Shown piece by piece: positions 55,650-64,000 of a stretch of DNA of 64,000 nt. Location: assembly GCF_902459505.1 (NCBI RefSeq), contig NC_047097.1, positions 13,167,749 through 13,231,748 on the forward strand, written 5' to 3'. Under the pieces are notes generated by a model. The model saw only the letters and a program-made list of their open reading frames with translations. It ran no database searches and had not been told where the DNA came from. Origin of the DNA: Geotrypetes seraphini. Taxonomy: Eukaryota; Chordata; Amphibia; Gymnophiona; Dermophiidae. Numbering within the stretch: the first letter of the stretch is position 1; every line of letters begins with the position of its first letter. The position numbers and the translations under genes were made by a program.

Positions 55650-55957
55650 ATACTTTTAAAACCAATAGGAGGAAATATTTTTTCACTCAGAGAATAGTTA
55701 AGCTCTGGAACGCATTGCCAGACGTTGTGGTAAGAGCGGATAGCGTAGCTGGTTTTAAGAAAGGTTTGGACAATTTCCTGTAGGAAATGTCCATAGTCTG
55801 TTGTTGAGAAATACATGGGGGAAGCCACTGCTTGCCCTGGATCAGTAGCATGGAGTGTTGCTACTCCTTGGGTTTTGCCAGGTACTAGGAACTTGGATTG
55901 GCCACTGTGAAAACAGGCTTCTGGTCTGACCTAGTAAGGTTATTCTTATGTTCTTGG
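55650..55957 (+). mobile_element. CR1 3' end
   Basis: Encodes a CR1 C-terminal remnant (RRKYFFTQRIVKLWNALP-like, NFL), then GGATTGGCCACTGTGAAAAC, TTCTGGTCTGACCTAGTAAG and TTCTTATGTTCTTGG. This is the sense version of the subfamily at 18669 and 42327. Confidence 0.8.
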
Positions 55958-56855
55958 TTCTTCCTTTTGCAAGTGAGCATGAAGGTGTTTTTCTGATCTT
56001 CTCTATTTCTTTGTTTTGCTGTGCTTTTCCAGCTTCTAAATTTGTATGCAGTTTTTTTTTTTGCACAGCTTCAAAAGGACTGCTTTGCCTAGAGAGGAAT
56101 GGACATTTAAGTCTAGTTGGCAGGTGCATCCTTCGGGGACCTGTACAGTCAATCTGCTAAAGATTTGTGGAGCTCAGGGTACCGGACCCTAAGGACTTGC
56201 TTGCTTCCTTGTCTTGGTCAGGAGTTTGAGCGCAGGCTGTTGGGCATCAATAGTGTTCCTTTGGGGCGCTTATGGTGCTGGCTGTAGCTTCACCTCCCTC
56301 CCCTTTTATTGAATTGGTTGTGGCCTGGAGGGGGGTTGAGTATCAGTCCAACTAGCAGCCCAAAGATATTGGTTTGAGGCAGAGAACCTCTCCAGATGCA
56401 GCCAACTTTAAAGAGGCTGCAGCAGGCTGCAGCATCATTTCCCCAGCACATGGTCTGTGACTACAGGCTGTGATAGCTTATGAGGAAAATTGGGGGGGGG
56501 GGGGATTCTTTTTGAAAACTGCAGTTAGGTTTTTGGTTCCCGTCCTCTAAAATCCTATGTTTTGATTTTTTTTATTTAGCCCTGAATCGTTTTTAAGCTG
56601 CATTTTGGCATCAAAAAGCTGCTGTGGCAGCCATGTTGAATTTCCTGAATTTTTTTTTTTCCCCTTAATTCTCCAGCTTCTTCAAAACACCTTGTTTTGC
56701 CTCACAACTGATAGAGATGGAATCCACATACCCTAATGCTCCTATGTCATGCCTTATTTGCGCCGGATGGGTGATTGAAGAATGCCCTTGCGCCACATGT
56801 CATTTAGCCCCTTCACAGTCCTCTAGGGCTTGAGAAAGGCAGCTCACTTGGCTCA
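55958..56855. other. No gene recognised
   Basis: Intron sequence with short homopolymers, including a G run at 56493-56503. No coding similarity or repeat ends seen. Confidence 0.5.
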
Positions 56856-56859
56856 ACTG

Positions 56860-57418
56860 TTCCCCCCCCCCCAGATTAGATCCCTTGAAGGACTTCTCAA
56901 CTTTAGGAAAGCAATAAAAACATATCTCTTCATCTAACTCCACCACCCATGACCGATAGATTACAAAAAAAATGTATATTGATACAAGATCCTCCATATG
57001 TATTGTTAGGATAAAAACTTGTATTCCAAAATTTTGCACTGTAACTATGACAAATTTAACCTGTAAACTATATTATGTATATTGGTTTTAGATCCCTAAT
57101 GTGTGTTGAGTTAGGATAAAACTTGTACTGTAATTATATGACAAATTTAACCTGTAAACTATATTATGTATATTGGTTTTAGATCCCTAATGTGTGTTGA
57201 GTTAGGATAAAACTTGTACTGTAATTATATGACAAATTTAACCTGTAAACTATATTATGTATACATGTATTGGTTTTAGATCCCTAATGTGTGTTGAGTT
57301 AGGATAAAACTTGTACTGTAACTATATGACAAATCGTAACCTGTAAACTGTTTATTATGTAACCCATTCTGAGCTCTTTGGGGAGGACAGGATAGAAAAC
57401 AAATTAAATAAATAAATA
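56860..57418 (+). mobile_element. L2-like LINE 3' end with tandem-repeated 3' UTR
   Basis: A short coding end (PLKDFSTFRKAIKTYLFI) is followed by a 3' UTR in which a unit of about 91 bp (ATTATGTATATTGGTTTTAG, TAGGATAAAACTTGTACTGT) is repeated about three times (57049-57340). The tail is TGTAACCCATTCTGAGCTCT with AAATAAATAAATA. Confidence 0.75.
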
Positions 57419-57420
57419 TA

Positions 57421-58151
57421 CCTTATTTTTCGGACTATAAGACGCACCCACCTGTAGAGGAGGGAAAACCAAGAAATAAAAAAATTTGAGTTAGAATTTT
57501 TTTCTTCTTGGTTTTTCCTCCTCTACTCATAGGTGCGTCTGGTCTGGTGCTGGGAAGCCCACAGCCCAAAGCCACCCGAAGGAGCAGCCTGCAGCCCGAA
57601 GCCACCCAAAGAAGCAGCCTGATGCACCCCCCCCCCCGGTACCTTTTTTAAGTAGTGGTGGTCCAGCACGGTCTCCTGCTGGACTGCTGCCTCTTTGCAG
57701 AGCAATGCAGGAGCGTGACTTTTGTGCTTCCTGTGCTGCTCTGTGATTGGCTGCAGTCACTGACTGGGACCAGTCAGGAAGTGCAAAGGTTGCATTTCTG
57801 CATTGTGCTTTGCTGTGCAAAGAGGCAGCAGTTCAGCAGGAGACAGTGCTGGACCACCGCCACTTAAAAAAGATACCGAGGAGGGGGGCTGCTTCTTCGG
57901 GTGGCTTCGGGCTGCAGCTAATCAGAGTGGCACAGGACCAGGCAGGAAGCTCAAAGGTCTTGCTCCTGCGTTGTGTGTCGCTCTGCAAAGAGGCAGCAGT
58001 CCAGCACGAGACCGTGCTGGACCACCGCCACTTAAAAAAAAGTACCTGGGGGGGGGGGGGGGCACAGTGTATTCGGTCCATAAAACGCACCCCCTTTCCC
58101 ACATCCTTTTTGGGAGTGGAAAAAGTGCATCTTATGGTCTGAAAAATACGG
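57421..58151. mobile_element. Foldback DNA element, CCGTATTTTTCGG family, copy 3
   Basis: Ends CCTTATTTTTCGGACTATAA and the complement of TTATGGTCTGAAAAATACGG, flanked by TA. Inside, two arms with GGTGGTCCAGCACGGTCTCC and its complement form a second palindrome. It was inserted into the A-rich tail of the LINE to its left. Confidence 0.75.
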
Positions 58152-58711
58152 TATCTATATATGTGTGTGTTGTATTTTGGCCTTTGTTTCTTTCTGTTCA
58201 GGCTGTTTAAAAAAATCCATCTAATTTTCTCTCTCGCATCTAAAGCTGCAGGTTGTAGAAAAGGCTAGGCCTTCTAGATCCACCTCTGCCATTTAAAATT
58301 CTACTGCTAATTTGATTTCTATAGGAATGGATCTTCAGATCAAAGGCCCTGTAGTAGCGATTTAAAAGAGCCATGGTGGCACCTATGATTTGTCCATGCC
58401 TGAAAAAATTGGCCTTAAATTAAGTTTTTACGTAATGCTAATTCAGCTGTACAGTAAATAAATAACGGTAGAATTCTGAGGATGTGGCCCATCAACACTG
58501 TAAAGTATGCATAATTTCCAAAGCATTGGTGCCTTTATATCCTAAGTTAACCCCCAAAAGTTTACCATTTAAAACATTTATCTGTTGTAACTTATGAAGC
58601 ATATTGACCATCTCTGGGAAAAGATAACTAAAAATAGCAGATCCAAAATGTTGACTGTCCAGTTTTCCATGTCGCATGTCGATTTAAGCAATTTGCAAAA
58701 GCTATATTTAT
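58152..58711. other. No gene recognised
   Basis: AT-rich intron sequence; no clear feature. Confidence 0.5.
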
Positions 58712-61700
58712 TTATCCCAGGACAAGCAGGCAGCATATTCTCAACATGTGGTGATGTCACCGACGGAGCCCCCTAGTGGACGTTTTCGCAAGCAGACTTG
58801 CTTGAAGACCTTCAATCTTGCGATTGGCCCGCGCATGTGTGCGAGCCCCTCCCGCCCGGTCTAGGGCATGCGTCTCCTCAGTTCTCTGTTTTCCGCGGAG
58901 CCAGAAGCACTGCTCCCTTGCTTTGCGCGATATCGTTGTCCCTCTTGTACCGCGGCTTGTTTGGTTAGTTTATTTTGAGTCGCTGTGCTCGCATCTGTAT
59001 TTTTCTTTCTTTTTGTTTGTTTTTCAGTTCCCGGTCTTACTCTGGCCACCTGGCCTCGTGGGGCCACGGCCGTCTTTTTTTTTATGTCCCGGCCTCGTTC
59101 TGGGTTTAAAAGCTGTACTAAGTGCAACCAGGTTATCTCCATCACCGACCCTCATCGTTGGTGTGAGGAGTGCCTGGGTGCAGAGCACTGCACTGAGTCG
59201 TGCCCCCATTGTGCACTTTGTAACCGCGGGCTCTTCGTCGGAGGGTGGCCAAGATTTTCCAATTCTTTGGCTCCATGGATCTTGCGGGACAGGCCTCGAA
59301 CTCGGCCTCGGCACCCTCATTGGGCGCTTTGGCCTTGAAGTCCTCGTCGGCCTTGAAGGCTCTGGCCTCGGCCCCTCCTGTTACTCCAGCCTCGGGTAAG
59401 TCTCCTCTTTCCTCCTCAGGTGTGCCGGCAAAGAAGCCTACCTCCGAGTCTCATGTCAGTGCTGCCTCGTCGGCATCTTCGAGACATCACTCTAAGCATG
59501 CCTCCTCAAGTAGGGAATACTCTTTCTCGAGGTCACCCACAACCATCCTTGGTCTCGGTGCCTATGTTCAAGGATATGCTTAAGGCTATTCTTACCACGC
59601 AGCTTTCCCTAGTGGTGAGCCAACTGGTCCCAACTTTGACGCCTTTGACCTCAGTCTCAACCCAGTCTCGGTCTGACCAGCCTGAGCGTCCCCTCGTTTC
59701 TTGAGGCCCTACCCGCAAGACTCGCCGGGTTCCCTCGAGCGATTCTTCATCCCCCAAGTCTACTGTAACTTTTTGGGGATCCAGGCCAGGGGGCCGTTTT
59801 TTCCCCCACTACTTTGTCAAGGTTTGCCCCTCCTAAAAAGCCCTGGTCTTCTCTGCCCCTTAGGGGCAGGTCTCAGACAGCGAAACCTTCTAGACACACG
59901 CTTGTCCTCGAGTTGGACTCTGGGTTGTGTTCCCCATCGAGGCAGCTACCAGCCTCTATGGGGTCTTTTTCGAAACTGGTGGAGGAATTTTCCTTTACCC
60001 AGTCTTCCCCGAGGCGTCGCCAGCTAATTCCTCGGACCCCGGGGTTTTCCCCGGCCCACCTAGCAAGAGGTTGTTCCTCGACGCCCCCAGACAATTTAGT
60101 AGAGCCTCTTCAGTCTCCCATTTGCGGGACTCCGAGGCCGCGGCTTACTATTCGAGGGAAATTTCTCCCTCTTTCTCGGCTGCCCCCAGATCTCGCGCGG
60201 GGTCTCCTCAGGAGGATGAGTCTTCTTCTCGAAACTCCTCTTTTACTCGTTTCATCTCTGGGATTGGGCCATCCGCCGCACCATATTCCTTCGAGCGGTC
60301 TACATTCAGGGCCAGCACAATTGTCTGGCGGACAAGTTGAGTAGTCTTCTACAGCCTCACGAGTGGTCCATCCATTCCTTGACTCTGCGTCATGTATTTG
60401 CTCGCTGGGTGACCCCGGACGTTGACCTGTTTGCGTCCCCCCACAATCACAAGTTGCCCCGCTTCTGCTTCAGGGTATACACCCCGCTCAGACTCGGGGC
60501 GGATGATTTTCTGCTGGATTGGACGAACCTGTTTCTGTATGCGTTCCCTCCATTCCCTCTGATTCTGAAGACTCTCGTCAGGCTCAAGTCCACGAGTGCC
60601 ACCATGATTCTGATAGCTCCTCGGTGGCCCCGACAACTGTGGTTCTCCATCCTGTTGCAACTCAGTTTCAGGGAGTCTCTTCTTCTGCCTGTTTTTCCTT
60701 CTCTGCTTACGCAGAGTCGGGGTTCTCTTCTTCATCCCAACCTGCTGTCTCTGCACTTAATGGCTTGGTTACTCACGGTTTGATGCCCTCGTTCCAGTTC
60801 TCCTAGCCTGTGCTGGATGTCCTGGAAGCTTCTCGGAAGGAGTCCACTCGCCAGTGTTACCATCAGAAGTGGACCCGCTTTTCTTCCTGGTGTGCTACTC
60901 GACAGCAGTAGCTGCTGTCTGCCTCATTAACTGCTATCCTAGACTATCTGTTACACTTATCTGGCGCTGGACTCAAGTCCTCATCAGTTCGAGTTCACCT
61001 TAGTGTTCATCAGCCGATTGACAGGAAGCCTATCTCTGTTCATCCTATGGTCTCCCGCATCATGAAAGGCCTTTTACATGTTCGTCCGCCCCTTAAACCT
61101 CCCCCTGTGGTGTGGTCCTTTCTCGTTTGATGAAGCCCCCGTTCGAGCCGCTAGCACAGGCTCACTTGAAGTATCTTACTTGGAAGGTTGTGCTTCTTAT
61201 TGCTCTCACTTCTGCCCGTCGGGTCAGTGAGCTTCAAGCCTTGGTAGCGGACCCTCCTTTCACTGTCTTCCATCATGATAAGGTGGTTCTCCATACCCAC
61301 CCTAAGTTCTTGCCTAAGGTTGTTTCTGAGTTTCACATCAACCAATCCATTGTTCTCCCTGTGTTTTTTCCGAAGCCTCATTCTCACCCTGGAGAGGTGG
61401 CTCTGCATTCTCTTGATTGTAAGCGTGCGCTGGGCCTTCTACTTGAAGCGCACTGCTCCTCATCGTTCTGCTCCCCAGCTGTTCCTCTCTTTCGATCCTA
61501 ATCGCTTGGGTCGCTTTGTTTCTAAGTGGACCATTTCTAACTGGTTGGCCGCTTGTATCTCCTTTTGTTACGCTCAGGCTGGTCTCTCCCTGCCGGGTCG
61601 AGTCACAGGCCACAGGTCAGAGTGATGGCGGCGTCAGTTGCTTTCTTCCGCTCAACTCCACTTGAGGAAATCTGTAAGGCTGCCACTTAGTCCTCGGTTC

Positions 61701-61917
61701 ATACATTTACCTCGCACTACTGTCTGGATACTTTCTCCAGGCGTGATAGCCATTTTGGCCAGTCCGTTTTGCAAAATCTGTTCTCCTAATTTGCCAACTC
61801 TCCCTCCATCCCATTCTGGTTAGCTTGGAGGTCTCCCACATGTAGAGAATATTCTGCCTGCTTGTCCTGGGATAAAGCACAGTTACTTACCATAACAGGT
61901 GTTATCCAGGGACAGCA
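58712..61917 (+). mobile_element. DIRS-type element, degraded second copy
   Basis: It begins with the same terminus as the element at 26842 (TTTATCCCAGGACAAGCAGG) and ends in the internal complementary region (CCTGGGATAAAGCACAG, then TTATCCAGGGACAGCA). Parts seen: a gag-like cysteine cluster near 59115-59215, the end of the pol region (about 60330-60783) and the tyrosine recombinase (about 60800-61790). It is incomplete and broken, with well over ten breaks, and looks clearly older than the first copy. Same strand as NEDD4. Confidence 0.85.
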
Positions 61918-62225
61918 AGAAGCACAGCCAGAATGATTGCATAAAGAATATATTATAGACATAGTCTTACAGAAAAGCAATATTCAGAATGGTTACAATG
62001 AAGCATTACAATTAAGGAGAGAACAAAGCAGTTTCCCTGCCTTACAGAGTTCAGAGGCAAAGATACAGAGAGTCTGAAGTTCTAAGGAGAGCCAGAGAGA
62101 GAAAGGGGGATGGTCTAAGTTTCGAGTTCCATAGATAAAGAGAAGGATAGACAGAGAAAGAGATAGCCATGTGTGTTGCAGAGAGGAGGCTTTTATAGTT
62201 TGGAATTAGAGAATGACATGGGGAA
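61918..62225. other. No gene recognised
   Basis: Purine-rich sequence (AGAGAGAAAG type) with no assignable feature. Confidence 0.4.
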
Positions 62226-62227
62226 AT

Positions 62228-62392
62228 AATCTGTCCCCGTCACTGCACCGTCCCCGGCCCACCATCCTCTGCACCGCCCCGTCACCGCCGTTCCCTTCAC
62301 CGCCCCTTCACCGTCACCGCCATCCCTTTTACCGCGCCGTCACCGCCACTGCCATCCCATTCACCGCCCCGTCACCGTCCCCGCAGCATCCA
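62228..62392. repeat. CCGTCACCG-type degenerate tandem repeat
   Basis: Loose 9-12 bp units (CCGTCACCGCC) over about 165 bp. Confidence 0.7.
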
Positions 62393-62700
62393 TATAAGCC
62401 TCAGTACTGCGAAACACCATGAAGACAGAAGAGAGTTCTGCCACTACTACTACTGCACTGAGAATCTGTTTCAGTGCCTCTGCCCTGTAGTAAAAACCGA
62501 ACATAAAATAAATCAATTAACTTGTCCTCCCTTTCAATGACATGTCCCCCATGTTCACCTATAGCTCGAATCAGGTCAATTGTGCACACTAAAAATGCAG
62601 GAGAATCTGGAACGTGAGCGCAGACAGGCAGTGATACAAAAACAGCAGACACCCGACCAACTGCAGTGTTCCGCCATCTCCCTCCCTCCATCTCACCTTA

Positions 62701-62872
62701 GATGTAGAGTATGCCGGCTTTCTTTTCGCCCAGCTGCATGTGCGGATGCTCATTTGTTCAATATTCTCCTCTGACGCAACTGGAAACAGGAAGTTGCAAG
62801 AGAGGAGAAGATTGATCAACGCGAGCGCGGCTTGGCGAAAAAGAAAGCCGGCATACTCTACATCAGTGGTTT
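62701..62872. repeat. Inverted repeat
   Basis: Arms ATGTAGAGTATGCCGGCTTT and AAAGCCGGCATACTCTACAT lie at the two ends. The interior contains GAGGAGAA-type inner arms. A hAT-like end begins directly after it. Confidence 0.75.
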
Positions 62873-62873
62873 T

Positions 62874-63085
62874 CAACCTTTTTACACCCGTGGACTGGCA
62901 GAAATAAAAGAATTATTTTGTGGACCGGCAAACTACTAGGACTAAAATTTTAAAACCCTGTTTCCGCCCCATCTCCGCAAGCTCAGTAACTATAGAAAAA
63001 TAGACAAATATAGTGCAAAATATAGACAGTAGATATAAATTCTCAAAACTGACACATTTTGATCACTAAATTGAAAATAAAATCA
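62874..63085. mobile_element. hAT-like end fragment
   Basis: CAGTGGTTTTCAACCTTTTT, then GTGGACTGGCAG and GTGGACCGGCAAAC, related to the ends at 32768. The AT-rich part resembles 2590-2690. The far end was not found. Confidence 0.5.
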
Positions 63086-63219
63086 TTTTTCCTACCTTTG
63101 CTGTCTGGTGATTGATTTCATGAGTCTCTGGTTGCGTTTCCTTCTGTCTGTGTATCCTTTCTTTCATTTCTTTCTTTCTGCACTCAAGCCCAAGAATTGT
63201 CCATTTCTATTCCCTCCCT

Positions 63220-63895
63220 CTTTTCTTCCTATGTCCTTAGTGCCCCCGGTGCCTCCTTCCCATGTCTTTAGTGCCCCCAGTGCCTCCTTCCCATGTCCTT
63301 AGTGCCCCTTCCTGTCTTTAGTGCCCCCAGTGCCTCCTTCCCATGTCTTTAGTGCCCCGTACCTCCTTCCCATGTCCTTAGTGCCCCTTCCTGTCTTTAG
63401 TGCCCCCAGTGACTCCTCCCCATGTCTTTAGTGCCCCAGTGCCTCCTTCCCATGTCCTTAGTGCCCCTTCCTGTCTTTAGTGCCCCCAGTGACTCCTTCC
63501 CATGTCTTTAGTGCCCCAGTGCCTCCTTCCCATGTCCTTAGTGCCCCTTCCTGTCTTTAGTGCCCCCAGTGCCTCCTCCCCATGTCTTCAGTGCCCCAGT
63601 GCCTCCTTCCCATGTCCTTAGTGCCCCTTCCTGTCTTTAGTGCCCCCAGTGCCTCCTTCCCATGTCCTTAGTGCCCCTTCCTGTCTTTAGTGCCCCCAGT
63701 GCCTCCTCCCCATGTCTTCAGTGCCCCAGTGCCTCCTTCCCATGTCCTTAGTGCCCCTTCCTGTCTTTAGTGCCCCCAGTGCCTCCTTCCCATGTCCTTA
63801 GTGCCCCTTCCTGTCTTTAGTGCCCCCAGTGCCTCCTTCCCATGTCTTTAGTGCCCCTAGTGCCTCTTTCCTATGTCCCTCTCACTGCCTTCCAC
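63220..63895. repeat. Minisatellite, TGTCCTTAGTGCCCC type
   Basis: About 13 units of roughly 50 bp, such as CAGTGCCTCCTTCCCATGTC followed by CTTAGTGCCCCTTCCTGTC. The same motif is in Helitron copy 2 (14985-15350). It may be the start of another minus-strand Helitron whose other end lies beyond the window. Confidence 0.85.
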
Positions 63896-64000
63896 ACTTT
63901 GTCCCACCCCCGAAGCCTGCCTGCCTGCCTGTTCCTGTCTACCTTTCTCCCTCCCTAGCCAAAGCCAGCCTGCTGCCTCCCTGCCGCTCAAAAAAAAAAA

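Noticed and set aside
63220-63895. Regular array resembling a CRISPR
   Set aside because: Units are contiguous with no unique spacers, and the genome is eukaryotic; it is a minisatellite.
39864-64000. Search for the next NEDD4 exon (SLNPKWNEE)
   Set aside because: No matching codons next to splice signals were found by eye. It may be missed or lie further on.

Overview
The window is vertebrate nuclear DNA: spliced exons lie in very long introns packed with transposable elements. CR1, L2, RTE/BovB and several L1 lineages, DIRS elements, Helitrons, hATs, mariner/Tigger and foldback elements occur together. This mix, with two DIRS copies in one gene, suggests an amphibian; a caecilian is my best guess, by inference only.

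The host gene is NEDD4 (HECT-type E3 ubiquitin ligase), read on the + strand. Three coding exons are supported. Exon 1 (6462-6503) carries the start codon in a CpG-rich promoter region. Exons 2 (24059-24132) and 3 (39785-39863) encode the first strands of the C2 domain. Intron phases agree at every junction. Intron 1 is 17.6 kb, intron 2 is 15.7 kb, and intron 3 runs past the window end. Later NEDD4 exons (rest of C2, WW, HECT) were not seen.

Layout. 1-6180: upstream flank with an L1 3' end, a hAT remnant, an L1 ORF1 fragment, a mariner relic split by a Tigger element, and a LINE tail. 6180-6660: CpG island and exon 1. 6504-24058 (intron 1): a Tigger MITE; a 4.6 kb hAT with perfect 8-bp target duplications that itself holds a Helitron, a foldback element and a small hAT; an L1 split by a second Helitron; an L2 end; a tRNA-derived SINE; a three-deep nest (CR1 split by RTE/BovB split by an L1 end); a third Helitron. 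24133-39784 (intron 2): a large palindrome, an L1 end, a DIRS element at about 26842-32625, a fourth Helitron, L2 and CR1 pieces, and a foldback DNA element that carries L1 ORF1 and reticulon-like coding sequence and ends 52 bp before exon 3. 39864-64000 (intron 3): an ORF1-only L1, hAT MITEs, an L1 split by a near-complete CR1, L2 and CR1 tails, a third foldback element, a degraded DIRS copy at 58712-61917, and a minisatellite.

The most interesting items are the CR1 at 48313-53679 (both ORFs open, a GDSL-type esterase domain in ORF1, and a 5' region built from 3.9 tandem 218-bp monomers), the reticulon-like capture at about 38770-39520, the Helitrons whose 5' ends recall bat HeliBat elements, and the ORF1-only L1. 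All family names rest on motifs read by eye; no database search was run.
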